This document shows positions 8,208-17,342 of a stretch of DNA of 64,000 nt, in pieces; position 1 is the stretch's first letter, and the number at the start of each line of letters is the position of its first letter. This stretch comes from Bacillus sp. ISL-45 (lineage in GTDB: Bacteria > Bacillota > Bacilli > Bacillales > Cytobacillaceae): the NCBI RefSeq assembly GCF_018613195.1, contig NZ_JAGGQQ010000007.1:1-64000 (forward strand), written 5' to 3'. Under the pieces are notes generated by a model. That model was given only the letters and a program-made list of their open reading frames with translations, was not told where the DNA came from and made no database searches. Both the position numbers and the translations under genes were made by a program.

Positions 8208-8564
8208 CTATTCCCCCAATTCCTGTTGTAATTTCTCCAAACCTTTTTCTAAATCTAATGCAGTTAGGACATCATCAAGGCCGATACCTAATTCAATTAG
8301 CGTTATGGCAACAGCAGGCTGGATTCCGGTAATGACTACAATCGCACCCATGAGCTTGGACATATTAATGACGTCCCCAAGAACCTTGGCGATAAAAGAG
8401 TCGATGAAGTCGATTGAAGTTAGATCGATGACGACCCCATTGGCACTTGTCTCATGAATCTTGTGGAGCAAATCCTCTTGAAATTGAAGAGCGGTCTGGT
8501 CATCAAGCTCCCATTGAATGGAGACCAACAGACAATCATCTAGCTTTAGGATAGGTATTCTCAC
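8208..8564 (-). CDS. rsbS: Stressosome scaffold protein RsbS
   Basis: 118-residue single STAS domain protein. The serine equivalent to B. subtilis Ser59 is Ser56 in IDFIDSFIA; phosphorylation by RsbT releases the kinase. RsbS and RsbR form the large stressosome particle. Its start overlaps the rsbR stop by four bases. Confidence 0.96.
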   Translation of the reverse strand: MRIPILKLDDCLLVSIQWELDDQTALQFQEDLLHKIHETSANGVVIDLTSIDFIDSFIAKVLGDVINMSKLMGAIVVITGIQPAVAITLIELGIGLDDVLTALDLEKGLEKLQQELGE

Positions 8565-9394
8565 TTTGCTCCCTCCAATGTAACGATTTTTTTATTTGTC
8601 AGCTCAAGAGCTGCTTCGATTCCTTTTTTCAAGTTATTCTTCGTTGTAAACTGGTTCAGGTCAATGCCGAGGTTGACGATGGTCTGTGCAATTTCAGGAC
8701 GGATCCCTACAAGCATGCACTTGGCACCGATGAGCCTAACGGCATCCGCTGCCTGGATAATATGATGGGCAACCATCGTATCAACAACAGGTACACCCGT
8801 AATATCAATCAGAACTACCTCTGAACGGTGTTTTACCGCACCCTTCAGCAGGTTTTCCATGATTTGCTTTGCACGCTCTGTATCAATCGTACCCACTAGC
8901 GGCATTACTGTAATTCCTTCAAACACAGGAATAAGCGGAGCAGATAGCTCCTGCAAGGCAATTTTCTGGAGGGAAACCGTTCTTTCCCATGTGGATGAAT
9001 AGACACTGACAATTTCATTGTTCATCGGGGTCGACCAGCGATCGAATTCATACACCATGTCCATCTGGTTCTCCGACGTCACGATCCCTTCCTTCTGCAT
9101 GCCCTCAAACACAATCAGATTAAAGGTATGGAGTCCTCTAGTGACGAACGTCAACGGCCAGCCAAGCCTGACAACTTTTTCAGCAAAATCAGTCAGCCTT
9201 TCATTGTACTCTTCGCTCGTCCCTTTGAAATTCGAGATAATCAAATCGATGAATTCCTTGCTCGCAGACTGAAAAACCCGATCTGAAACAAGGCGGACCA
9301 CCCGGTCATCCGCTTCTTCTTTTGTCCTATCTATCCATTGATCCAGGATGTCCTGCTTATGAGCCTGGATATAATTCGAAATTGTTTTATTCAT
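8561..9394 (-). CDS. rsbR: Stressosome sensor RsbR (RsbRA type)
   Basis: 277 residues: an N-terminal non-heme globin-like sensor domain (about 1-130), a linker, and a C-terminal STAS domain with the two conserved threonine motifs [10 protein letters not shown] and GIRPEIAQT that RsbT phosphorylates. It is the first gene of the operon. A sigma-B-like promoter is present 37 bases upstream (see 9431-9456). Confidence 0.95.
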   Translation of the reverse strand: MNKTISNYIQAHKQDILDQWIDRTKEEADDRVVRLVSDRVFQSASKEFIDLIISNFKGTSEEYNERLTDFAEKVVRLGWPLTFVTRGLHTFNLIVFEGMQKEGIVTSENQMDMVYEFDRWSTPMNNEIVSVYSSTWERTVSLQKIALQELSAPLIPVFEGITVMPLVGTIDTERAKQIMENLLKGAVKHRSEVVLIDITGVPVVDTMVAHHIIQAADAVRLIGAKCMLVGIRPEIAQTIVNLGIDLNQFTTKNNLKKGIEAALELTNKKIVTLEGAK

Positions 9395-9430
9395 TCCATC
9401 CTCCCCATTCTATCACAACAAAATTTTACA

Positions 9431-9456
9431 TTACCCTCTTCCGAACAATTGTAAAC
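9431..9456 (-). promoter_or_regulatory. Candidate second sigma-B promoter, before rsbR
   Basis: Minus-strand GTTTAC (9451-9456), 14-base spacer, GGGTAA (9431-9436). The spacing is identical to that of the rsbV promoter and only one base of the -35 differs. In B. subtilis the promoter ahead of rsbR is sigma-A dependent. Reading is direct; function is inferred. Confidence 0.6.
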
Positions 9457-9713
9457 CAATTTTAAAACTGTAAATAAATATTCATAAAAATACCTGATTA
9501 TATATCTCCATTTAATGATAACAGTTTTCTTTCGTCAAATAAAATCAACTTGTCGACAGGATTCTGCGAATATCGCTATGCTGGTATTATTGTTATTATT
9601 CCATTTTTTCCGTATTCCATTTTACCTGATTTAAAATCTCTTTTAGTTTCGAACCAGGGCGCTGTCTTTAGCTTTGAACACTTGCTGTCAGGGTTGGTCG
9701 CAGAACGGAATGA

Positions 9714-10340
9714 GACAGCTTTTTTCAAACCTGTCCGAACTTGGGACTACTTCTGACAGCTTTGTTTGTTTTCCTGTCAAACCTGTCTTAACTTGGGCTT
9801 TCTTTTGACAGCTTTTCTTACTTTCCTGGCAAACCTGTCTTAACTTGAGCTTTCTTTTGACAGCTTTTCTTACTTTCCTGGCAAACCTGTCTTAAGTTGG
9901 GCTTTCTTTTGACAGCTTTTCTATCTTTTCCACCAAACCTGTCTCAAGTTGGGCTTTCTTTTGACAGCTTTTCTTACTTTCCTGGCAAACCTGTCTTAAA
10001 TTGGGCTTTCTTTTGACAGCTTTTCCTTACTTTCCTGGCAAACCTGTCTTAAGTTGGGCTTTCTTTTGACAGCTTTTCTATCTTTTCCACCAAACCTGTC
10101 TCAAGTTGGGCTTTCTTTTGACAGCTTTTCCGCTTCCCACGCCAAACCTGTCACAATACTCAGCTTTTCTTGACAGCTTTTCCGCTTCCCACGCCAAACC
10201 TGTCACAATACTTAGCTTTTCTTGACAGCTTTTCCGCTTCCCACGCCAAACCTGTCACAATTCCGAGCTTTTCTTGACAGCTTGACTGCCTTTCCTGCCA
10301 AACCTGTCTTAATTCCGTGCTTTTCTTGTCGGCATTCTCC
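9714..10340. repeat. Tandem array A, 52-bp unit, about 12 copies
   Basis: The word CAAACCTGTC recurs at 9726, 9778, 9830, 9882, 9934, 9986, 10039, 10091, 10143, 10195, 10247 and 10299, a spacing of 52 bases (once 53). Each unit also holds GACAGCTTTT about 14-17 bases before AAACCTGTC, so GACAG and CTGTC form an imperfect inverted repeat. Outer copies are more diverged than inner ones. There are no unique spacers and no open frame, so it is neither CRISPR nor coding. It fills the gap between the ndoA terminator and the sigB operon promoter. Confidence 0.93.
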
Positions 10341-10523
10341 TTTCCATGTCAATCCCGGCAGAACTCAGACCCACTCTGTGACCACTTTCCATTGCCTCCC
10401 AATCTTCCCCGTCAACTAAAAAAGAGACAAGCTACTAAGCTTGCCTCCCACACAGAAAACATCCGATTTTATTTTTTTTGGTTATGTATAAGGCCTGAAG
10501 ACAGGCCAGGTGTTCGGTTACAA

Positions 10524-10550
10524 AAAAACGCTCTTTTTTAAGAGCGTGCT
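10524..10550 (-). terminator. Terminator of ndoAI-ndoA
   Basis: Minus-strand hairpin ACGCTCTTA-aaa-AAGAGCGT followed by seven T residues, six bases beyond the ndoA stop. Confidence 0.85.
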
Positions 10551-10555
10551 TTAAA

Positions 10556-10906
10556 TCAAAATTCAATAAGACCTAAACTTACCTGAAGGGCTTCATCCAC
10601 TTTTTCCATCATTTCGTCATCGAGATGGGTAATTTTATCGGTTAGGCGCTGTTTATCAATTGTGCGTATCTGCTCCAATAAGATGACCGAGTCTCGTTCA
10701 AAACCGTACCGCTTCGCATCAATTTCTACATGAGTGGGAAGCTTGGCTTTTTGGATCTGTGCTGTGATCGCTGCGATAATGACTGTGGGACTAAACCGAT
10801 TCCCGATGTCGTTTTGGATTACCAGGACAGGGCGAACTCCGCCTTGCTCTGAACCAACAACTGGGGATAGGTCCGCAAAATAGACGTCACCACGTTTGAC
10901 AATCAA
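10556..10906 (-). CDS. ndoA: Type II toxin EndoA (MazF-type mRNA endoribonuclease)
   Basis: 116 residues, the same size as B. subtilis NdoA/EndoA. It starts [20 protein letters not shown], with the MazF features GDVYFADL, the [12 protein letters not shown] loop and the C-terminal ALQVSLGLI. MazF toxins cut single-stranded mRNA at short specific sites (UACAU in the B. subtilis enzyme). The antitoxin gene lies four bases upstream. Confidence 0.96.
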   Translation of the reverse strand: MIVKRGDVYFADLSPVVGSEQGGVRPVLVIQNDIGNRFSPTVIIAAITAQIQKAKLPTHVEIDAKRYGFERDSVILLEQIRTIDKQRLTDKITHLDDEMMEKVDEALQVSLGLIEF

Positions 10907-10910
10907 AGGA

Positions 10911-11192
10911 TTATCCTCCGCTGACTAGACGTTCAACTGTGTGCTCTGCCTCGTATTCTGCTTGAAATGCTTCAGATGCAATAGTCAGATTAATCTTGGC
11001 CATTTCCATATAGCCACGTCTCATGGATTCACGAATTTGTCTCTTTTTCTTCTCACGCAAAAACATTTTTGTTGCCTGATAAATAAATTCGCTGCGGTTT
11101 ACGTTCTCTTGCTTAACAAATCCATCTAGTTCACTTAAAAGATGCTGCGGTAACTTTACCAAAATCTCAGTTGTTGCGCTGGATTCAGACAC
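10911..11192 (-). CDS. ndoAI: Antitoxin EndoAI
   Basis: About 93 residues. N-terminal ribbon-helix-helix DNA-binding part ([19 protein letters not shown]), then the C-terminal segment [13 protein letters not shown]...TVERLVSGG that neutralises EndoA and is nearly invariant in Bacillus. The GTG at 11192 is preferred over an ATG six bases upstream, because GGAGGT lies nine bases before the GTG but only three before the ATG, and the product then begins MSESS as in B. subtilis. Confidence 0.95.
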   Translation of the reverse strand: MSESSATTEILVKLPQHLLSELDGFVKQENVNRSEFIYQATKMFLREKKKRQIRESMRRGYMEMAKINLTIASEAFQAEYEAEHTVERLVSGG

Positions 11193-11385
11193 AAACATAC
11201 ACCTCCACCATCATCACTACATACCATTATTAAATTCGTTATCTCTCTACCATTTCTAATATTATCACTATTTATGCCAGATGCAAAGGTAAATCAGCAA
11301 TTCTTCTGTATTATCCACCAAAAAATCAGTATTTTATGCATGAGATTAGCGGGATTGCACAGGTTTGTTAATTATTGGATGTGTT

Positions 11386-12543
11386 TTATAACAGCGAATT
11401 GTTCAAATCGACGACTTTGCCTTTTTGCCTGTACAACCTCGGCACCCTTGAGGAGATGATGCACGGGACTTCATAATTGATGGTTTCTAGCTTGCTGGCA
11501 ATCTCATTGATGGAGATCGACTCCTGTCCCTGGCTGCCGATCAAGGTGGCGATCGTTCCCACCGGGACCTCGTATGGAAGCTTTACCATGCATTGGTCCA
11601 TGCAAATCCGTCCGATAATTGGGGATCTTATGCCATCGACCAGCACTTCTTGACCCTGCAGTCTTCTTATCCATCCATCAGCATACCCAATTGGAAGCGT
11701 CCCTACCCAAATTTCTTCTGGCGCCTCATATGTCGCTCCGTAGCTGACCTTCTCGCCTTTTTCAAGCTTCTTCACATGTACGAGCCTGGAATGCAGTGTG
11801 AATGCCTCCTGCAGCTCGACCGGCAATTCAGGCGCTATCTCCATTGATGGGGCCAGACCGTACATCGCAATTCCGACCCTTACCGCGTTGAAGCGGGCAT
11901 CCGCATGCATCAGAGCGGCGGCACTGTTGCTGCTGTGGACGACCGGGGGCTGCGTTTCCAAGGCACCGAGCATTTCCCGGAACAAGGCAAGCTGCTTGTT
12001 AAAATATGAGTCATCCAATTCATCTGCTGTCGCATAATGGGTATAGATGCCGTGCAGTTGGAGTCTTTCATCCTCATCAATCAATTTTTCCGCACTCTTC
12101 AATTCTTCTACAGAACGAATTCCGATCCGGCCCATACCTGTGTCTATTTTTATATGAAGTGACAGGGAAGCATCTGCTTTAAGGACTTCCCGCGCTTTTT
12201 CCAGCCAATCCTTCTGGAAAACAGTCAGGATGATCCCCTCCTCGGCCGCAATGTTCACATCCTCCGGCCGGCTGGCCCCCAGTACAAGGATCGGTGCGGT
12301 GATCCCCTTCTTTCTGAGCGCTAGGGCTTCATCCATGAACGCGACAGCCAGCATCGATGCTCCCGCAGCCAAAGCCGCTTCCGCCACCTGCGAATCCCCA
12401 TGTCCGTAAGCATTGGCCTTCACAACTGCAATAAATTCAACATCTTTAGGCAGGTGGCCCTTAATCCGCTCCACATTTGCCCTGACGTGGTCCAGGTCCA
12501 CCTCTGCCCATGTATCACGGTAAAAAAATCCTTGCTCCTCCAA
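11386..12543 (-). CDS. alr: Alanine racemase
   Basis: 385-residue PLP enzyme that interconverts L- and D-alanine for peptidoglycan. The PLP lysine is Lys42 in [10 protein letters not shown]; the catalytic tyrosine region is [11 protein letters not shown] and the C-terminal RICMDQCMV is typical. Gene order alr-ydcC-acpS upstream and ndoAI-ndoA downstream is that of B. subtilis. murF and ddl, further right, use its product. A consensus promoter lies 45 bases upstream. Confidence 0.97.
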   Translation of the reverse strand: MEEQGFFYRDTWAEVDLDHVRANVERIKGHLPKDVEFIAVVKANAYGHGDSQVAEAALAAGASMLAVAFMDEALALRKKGITAPILVLGASRPEDVNIAAEEGIILTVFQKDWLEKAREVLKADASLSLHIKIDTGMGRIGIRSVEELKSAEKLIDEDERLQLHGIYTHYATADELDDSYFNKQLALFREMLGALETQPPVVHSSNSAAALMHADARFNAVRVGIAMYGLAPSMEIAPELPVELQEAFTLHSRLVHVKKLEKGEKVSYGATYEAPEEIWVGTLPIGYADGWIRRLQGQEVLVDGIRSPIIGRICMDQCMVKLPYEVPVGTIATLIGSQGQESISINEIASKLETINYEVPCIISSRVPRLYRQKGKVVDLNNSLL

Positions 12544-12587
12544 TGAAACTCCACTTCCTTCAACCCGAACATTATTTTTATTGTTTT

Positions 12588-12616
12588 ATTATCAAACCGA
12601 TAGAACTCAATGTCAA
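12588..12616 (-). promoter_or_regulatory. Sigma-A promoter of alr
   Basis: Minus-strand TTGACA (12611-12616), 17-base spacer, GATAAT (12588-12593). A perfect -35 and five of six -10 matches at optimal spacing. Confidence 0.85.
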
Positions 12617-12852
12617 ATGGATAATATTTGCGCGGAATGGAGGAGTTTCGAATTTCTAGAGGTGAGCTTTATTTGGTACTTGGTTGAAACAAGTGATGAT
12701 GGACCGTAATTTGCCCTTGCCTTTGATTTTTATCCGTCATGTCAGTGTGATGGACAAATTCTCACACTTCTCCTGATTTCTGTCTGTCACAACCCTTCCT
12801 TAAAAAAAGTTCTGACCAACCAAAAAATCTCCGTTCCCATTTACAGTCCATA
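12617..12852. other. Intergenic stretch upstream of alr
   Basis: Between the alr promoter and the ydcC terminator I see no gene with a ribosome binding site, no long inverted repeat and no tandem repeat. Confidence 0.5.
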
Positions 12853-12888
12853 AAAAAACAGGCCCAGGTTACACTGAGCCTGCATTTG
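12853..12888 (-). terminator. Terminator downstream of ydcC
   Basis: Minus-strand hairpin CAGGCTCAG-tgtaac-CTGGGCCTG followed by TTTTTTT, just after the ydcC stop. Confidence 0.85.
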
Positions 12889-12893
12889 AATTC

Positions 12894-13907
12894 TTATTTT
12901 TCCATATCGGACAGAACTGATTTTGCGACCATTTCAAGTTCTTCTGGTGATAGGTCTGTTGAAGCCAGCATATAATCGACTCCGAGGTGGGTCCAGGATA
13001 CTGAGGTTTCATTCATGGCTCCAATTGTGAATCCTAGGTCGACAGGTTTTCCAGTCATATTGATCGCAGAGGACATTGCAGGCATGGCATCTGCTTTTTC
13101 CTGGATCAGCGTGAAGGACTTTTCGCCGTCATAGGTCAATATGACACGCTTTCCATTCTCTGTCGTGATTTCCTTTTCATCAATCAAAGTCACGCCTGGG
13201 ATTTCAGCAACTGGGTATTTCACTGTGAATTCCTTGTCCTCTACATCTGCCATAACCGGTACCTCAAGCTGGGCTCCTGTCATGTTCTTTTTCATATCAA
13301 ACGCATCTTTATCAAAGCTTGCGTCGAATTTCACGTCAGAAAATTCAACCGTCACAAGCGCATTGCGGTCTGGGTCCATCACCTTCACGCTAACCGGCGC
13401 CAGGCTCTTTTTGTTCAGCTTGATTTCCTGGATTGGAAGCATCTTATTGTTCTGGTATCTTGTTTTCGTTTCGAACACATAATGTTCCTTTGTTGCCGAG
13501 AATTTCGCTTGCTTATCCTCCAGAATATCAGTGATTAAAGATTCGTACAGATAAGCCTGGCTGCTGTTCTTCGGCCAGTCACTCTGGAATTTGAAGCTTT
13601 TGTTAAGGGCAGGCGTCAGAACAAAAACTCCTTCATCGTTCCTGAGGATCATCTGGCTTTGGTCCTTCTGGGCATTCTTCAGATTCACACGGTAAAATGA
13701 CGGATCTTTATGCCAAATCTCCACATCATACACTTGTGGCTCCGTGCCCATTTGCAATGTCATCTTTGCCTTAGCCTTGTAACTCTTCAGATCTTCGAGC
13801 GTTCCATCCAGCTCTTTAACCACAGATTCCTGTGATTTTGTACCGCAGGCAGCCAGAGCAAAAATAACCATGAGCCCGGCGAGAAGCAGCAATAACCTTT
13901 TCTTCAT
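12894..13907 (-). CDS. ydcC: LolA-like lipoprotein, YdcC family
   Basis: About 337 residues. Signal peptide with lipobox LAAC at residues 18-21 (MKKRLLLLLAGLMVIFALAAC), so the mature protein is a membrane-anchored lipoprotein. The rest has the LolA/LppX-like beta fold pattern and a C-terminal DUF4367-like part. YdcC is sporulation-associated in B. subtilis, with no defined biochemical role that I know. The start at 13907 has AAGGGG upstream; a longer frame by eight codons lacks a good SD. Confidence 0.9.
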   Translation of the reverse strand: MKKRLLLLLAGLMVIFALAACGTKSQESVVKELDGTLEDLKSYKAKAKMTLQMGTEPQVYDVEIWHKDPSFYRVNLKNAQKDQSQMILRNDEGVFVLTPALNKSFKFQSDWPKNSSQAYLYESLITDILEDKQAKFSATKEHYVFETKTRYQNNKMLPIQEIKLNKKSLAPVSVKVMDPDRNALVTVEFSDVKFDASFDKDAFDMKKNMTGAQLEVPVMADVEDKEFTVKYPVAEIPGVTLIDEKEITTENGKRVILTYDGEKSFTLIQEKADAMPAMSSAINMTGKPVDLGFTIGAMNETSVSWTHLGVDYMLASTDLSPEELEMVAKSVLSDMEK

Positions 13908-14098
13908 TCTTCCAACCCCTTTTAGTCTCATTTAAACGTGTAAAGGGAAAGAAAGGACAGGAATAAGACACCGGCTGCAAAATTGCTTGAGTAGTCTTCG
14001 TGCAGCCATGTTCTCGCCGCCCTAGCCTTGTCTCCCTTACTGCATTATGAATATATGAGACAACCTGGGCGAATATGCCCCCGGGATTGACAAGCATT

Positions 14099-14452
14099 TT
14101 AAATTTTTTCGATAACCACTTGCGCGATCGCATAATGCTCACTGTGTGAAATCGAGAGATGGACTCCTTCCAAATAGGGCTTAACCACGATTGGCCTTCC
14201 GTGTGGGTCGTGCTCAATCTCGATATCCATGAAGGACAATTCCTTTCCAATGCCAGTCCCCTTTGCTTTTGAAAAAGCTTCCTTCGCTGCCCAGCGTCCG
14301 GCAAGGAATTCAATTCCTCTTCGTTCATTATATTGCTTGTAAACTTCTCTTTCTTTTTCCGTTAAAACCCGCTCAGGAAAACGCGGCTGCGACTCTGCCA
14401 GTTTGCGGATCCTGCTGATTTCCACGATATCGATTCCTGTTCCAATGATCAT
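14099..14452 (-). CDS. acpS: Holo-[acyl-carrier-protein] synthase
   Basis: 117 residues. AcpS transfers 4'-phosphopantetheine from CoA to a serine of acyl carrier protein. The family signatures are IIGTGIDIVEISRI at the N-terminus, FLAGRWAAKEAFSKAKGTGIG near 48-69, and HLSISHSEHYAIAQVV near the C-terminus. The length is that of the family. The gene is divergent from ydcA and upstream of ydcC, as in B. subtilis. Confidence 0.97.
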   Translation of the reverse strand: MIIGTGIDIVEISRIRKLAESQPRFPERVLTEKEREVYKQYNERRGIEFLAGRWAAKEAFSKAKGTGIGKELSFMDIEIEHDPHGRPIVVKPYLEGVHLSISHSEHYAIAQVVIEKI

Positions 14453-14597
14453 TTTTCCAGCTCCCTTCTAAAAAAGATGAAATGTGCATAGAAAATAGTG
14501 TACAACTTTCGTTCATTAGGGCTATCCTTTAGATTAGGACTTTTACCAATTTAAAAAATAACCAAACCTCACGATTATGAGGACCGAGGAGGTTTCC

Positions 14598-15182
14598 ATG
14601 TTTACAAGAACAGAAAGCTTGCGCGACTTCATTAGACTTTACCCTGTTATCACCATCATCATTGCAATCCATATCATATTATATCTGCTGACGGCGTTGC
14701 CAATTTTCCCGAGCAGATACCTGTTTGGACTTCTAGCCGGTGTGAACTTGTACGTTGTGAACGGTGAGTATTGGCGGCTTGTCACACCCATCTTCATGCA
14801 TGCGGGGTTTGCGCATATGCTGTTCAACAGCTTTTCGCTCGTCTTGTTCGGCCCGGCACTCGAGCAGCTGCTTGGCAAAACAAAATTCACCCTGCTCTAT
14901 CTTGCTACAGGCATCGCCGCAAACATTGCTACCCTGATTCTCGAGCCGCTGACCTACACACATGTAGGTTCAAGCGGTGCCATCTTCGGACTGTTCGGTT
15001 TCTATATTTCTATCACAATGTTCCGGAAAGCCATGATGTCACGCGAAAACTCCCAGACGATCATGACGATCGCCATCATTGCTGTGGTCATGACATTCGT
15101 CCAGTCGAACATCAATATTACCGCCCATATTTTTGGCATGCTTGCAGGTTTTCTGACCGGAGCTGCCATATATAAAAGGTAA
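14598..15182 (+). CDS. ydcA: Rhomboid family intramembrane serine protease
   Basis: About 194 residues with six membrane segments. The nucleophile motif GSSGAIFG is near residue 126, with a catalytic His in NITAHIFGMLAGF near the C-terminus; an HAGFAHMLFNSFSLVLFG segment matches the rhomboid HxxxN region. The start at 14598 has GAGGAGG seven bases upstream; upstream in-frame ATG 14577 lies before that SD. Substrate unknown. Divergent from acpS. Confidence 0.92.
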   Translation: MFTRTESLRDFIRLYPVITIIIAIHIILYLLTALPIFPSRYLFGLLAGVNLYVVNGEYWRLVTPIFMHAGFAHMLFNSFSLVLFGPALEQLLGKTKFTLLYLATGIAANIATLILEPLTYTHVGSSGAIFGLFGFYISITMFRKAMMSRENSQTIMTIAIIAVVMTFVQSNINITAHIFGMLAGFLTGAAIYKR

Positions 15183-15212
15183 TAAAAAGCGCCTCAAGGG
15201 CGCTTTTTTTGG
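15183..15212 (+). terminator. Terminator of ydcA
   Basis: Hairpin AAAGCGCC-tcaa-GGGCGCTTTTTTT directly after the ydcA stop. Confidence 0.88.
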
Positions 15213-15236
15213 TACAGGGGATGAATTTCACTTCGA

Positions 15237-15302
15237 GAAATGTCCAGCTTCAGCGCCTAGCCCCTCGAGTCGCTTGTCGGGGCTGATCAAGGCGCTTACG
15301 CT
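15237..15302 (-). repeat. GC-rich dispersed hairpin element, copy 1 (short form)
   Basis: On the minus strand it reads AAAAGCGTAAGCGCCTTGA, then CAGCCCCGACAAGCG, GAGGGGCTAGGCGCTG and AAGCTGGA. The two ends pair (AGCGCCT/AGGCGCT; AGCCCC/GGGGCT). The same ends occur at 43209-43326 and, decayed, at 21264-21368. From memory such elements are common between genes in Bacillaceae. Confidence 0.8.
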
Positions 15303-15306
15303 TTTC

Positions 15307-16755
15307 TCATTCATTCGTTTCATGTGAGTACCAGTGATACATCATGTCAACATGCTTTCTCTCAAGGTCAATGACTTTGCCGCCAGCACCGCCATGCCCG
15401 GATTTGACAATTGCCTCGACGGTAGCCAGTTTCTTTTTCCGCTGAAAAAAGCTTTCTTTCATGCTGAAGGACTGGACTTTGTTTTTCCTCATATACACTG
15501 TGTTCTTGACAATATTGCGATATCGGAAGGTCAGCATCCCATTGTCAAGGCTCCAGCCTGCATCCTTATAATTAAGATAGGACCATACCGCCGAGACAGC
15601 CAGCAGGATCAGCGAACTAAAGCCCCATGGTCTCAAAAACAAGATGGCCGCAATGATGATTGGCAGCGTGAACAGCCAGCCTTTCAATAAATATCTGCTG
15701 TATGCCCTTACAGGTGCAGACGATATATTGACACGGAAGTGGTACTCCGTCAAATGCGGTTCAAGCAGGCCGGGGATCTTTCTTTTTTTCACGATTGGAA
15801 GGATGAGGACCTTAGAGCTTTCCTGGTCAAGCGCCGAACCTCCCGCACTTTCCACAAATGCTGAAGCATAGCCAAGCGGCTGCCTGACGAGATTCTCGCT
15901 GATGCGGACGGCCTGAATTCGATTAAGCGGAATCGTGAACTGCCGTTTTTCCAGCAATCCACGTGTGATGACAAGGTCATTGTCCACTTTTCTAACGGTA
16001 AAATTAGCGTATTTCAACATCGTACCAAACAGCGCAATAATCCACGCCAACAGGAATCCTAGAAAAACTACAACGCTGATAAAAACAACCCCGTTCTGGA
16101 CAAAGTGCTCGACTCCATCAAAAATCTGTTCGTAAGGAATGAACTCTTCAAATTGAAATACGAACGCCAGCACCGCGGAAATGACTACACCGACCCCGCC
16201 TGACGTTGTTGCCAGCATCAATAGTTCTGAAACGGAGATTTTATATAAAAGATCCTCCGAGGATTCCGGTTCCTCTTCCCCATCCAGAATTTTCCCGGAC
16301 TTTTTGATCGAAACGAGATAGTCATGGATTTCCTGTGCATCCTGCTTTGTGATCGCCGTAAGGACCGCCTCTCCATCCTGGAGTCCCATCCCGCCTGAGC
16401 CGGCCGTCTCCACCTTCACCTTCACAAGGCCGAACAGCCGCTGTAAAATTCCTTCGGACAAGTCAAGGCTTTGAATCCGGTCGAACGGTATATATCGCTT
16501 CTTCCTGACAATTAACCCATATTCGATTCGCAATTCACCTTGTTCGATGCGATATGTAAATCTGTACCATGACAAAACTCCGTAAACTAAAACAAGCACG
16601 ACAACCCCAATTGAACCAAAGAAGTAAAACAGGTCCCAATCCGTTCCCCTGCTCCCGAAAACGACGAAAATCAGGAAAGGAATGATCATTTCCTTCAGCT
16701 GGCGAAGCGCATTGACGACAGCAGCGATCGGATGCAGCCTTTTCGGATCAGACAT
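15307..16755 (-). CDS. ydbT: PH-domain membrane protein, YdbT type
   Basis: About 482 residues with three bacterial PH (bPH2, YdbS/YdbT) domains separated by paired membrane helices. Recurrent motifs are YRIEQGELRIEYGLIVRKKR with FDRIQSLDLSEGILQR, then a second unit (VRKVDNDLVITRGLLEKRQ, LNRIQAVRI) and a third near the C-terminus (LTFRYRNIVKNTVYMRKNKVQS). In B. subtilis YdbS-YdbT give resistance to the antimicrobial peptide amylocyclicin. The ATG at 16755 overlaps the end of ydbS by eight bases and has AAGGGTGG upstream. Confidence 0.9.
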   Translation of the reverse strand: MSDPKRLHPIAAVVNALRQLKEMIIPFLIFVVFGSRGTDWDLFYFFGSIGVVVLVLVYGVLSWYRFTYRIEQGELRIEYGLIVRKKRYIPFDRIQSLDLSEGILQRLFGLVKVKVETAGSGGMGLQDGEAVLTAITKQDAQEIHDYLVSIKKSGKILDGEEEPESSEDLLYKISVSELLMLATTSGGVGVVISAVLAFVFQFEEFIPYEQIFDGVEHFVQNGVVFISVVVFLGFLLAWIIALFGTMLKYANFTVRKVDNDLVITRGLLEKRQFTIPLNRIQAVRISENLVRQPLGYASAFVESAGGSALDQESSKVLILPIVKKRKIPGLLEPHLTEYHFRVNISSAPVRAYSRYLLKGWLFTLPIIIAAILFLRPWGFSSLILLAVSAVWSYLNYKDAGWSLDNGMLTFRYRNIVKNTVYMRKNKVQSFSMKESFFQRKKKLATVEAIVKSGHGGAGGKVIDLERKHVDMMYHWYSHETNE

Positions 16756-17230
16756 CTTCATCCGCCACCCTTGCAAGTCTTGAAATGGAGATCCTCAAAT
16801 TTTCGGCTTCCTCCATATCCAGCGCAGGTATTTCATGGATGGTCGCAGCAGTCGAAACCGTCACCGTCGATAAACGGTATTTTCGCAATAAAGGGCCCTG
16901 CTGTGTATCAACATGCTGGACACGGATCATCGGAATAAGCGTCCTCTTTATGATGAATACACCATATTGCAACTCAATCTCCTGTTCCCTTACTTCATAG
17001 CGCCAGCGTTTCCAGCGCAAGGTTGGCAATAAAATGATGAATAAATAGCTATATACAGCAGCCACAGCTATAGCTGCAGCAATAATCCATTTAGGAAAGT
17101 CAAATATAATCGTAATGGCGATCAGACCGCCCGCTAATATCCATACCACCAGGGAATGGAGGCCAGCGGCAATTTTCCAGACAGTCAAGGCCTGCTCGGA
17201 AATCCGCTTTTGCGGCTCAGAAATCGTCAT
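16748..17230 (-). CDS. ydbS: PH-domain membrane protein, YdbS type
   Basis: About 160 residues: two membrane helices near the N-terminus (about 25-70), then one bPH2 domain (YEVREQEIELQYGVFIIKRT; MIRVQHVDTQQGPLLRKYRLSTVTVSTAA). It forms an operon with ydbT, whose start overlaps its stop. The start at 17230 has AGGAGG upstream; a longer open frame upstream has no SD. Confidence 0.9.
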   Translation of the reverse strand: MTISEPQKRISEQALTVWKIAAGLHSLVVWILAGGLIAITIIFDFPKWIIAAAIAVAAVYSYLFIILLPTLRWKRWRYEVREQEIELQYGVFIIKRTLIPMIRVQHVDTQQGPLLRKYRLSTVTVSTAATIHEIPALDMEEAENLRISISRLARVADEDV

Positions 17231-17342
17231 AAAGCTTCCTCCTATTTTTCCAATTAATAGCACCTTCCTAAGTATACAACAATAACACATCAGTATGGCA
17301 CTAAATTGGGAGGAAAATGCGCTATGGGCCCGAGAATCCGTG

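Noticed and set aside
9714-10340. CRISPR array
   Set aside because: The period is regular but there are no unique spacers; the entire 52-base unit is repeated, and no cas genes are nearby.
13816-14328. 170-residue frame between acpS and ydcC on the minus strand
   Set aside because: It overlaps acpS and the start of ydcC in another frame, has no SD and an unlikely composition.
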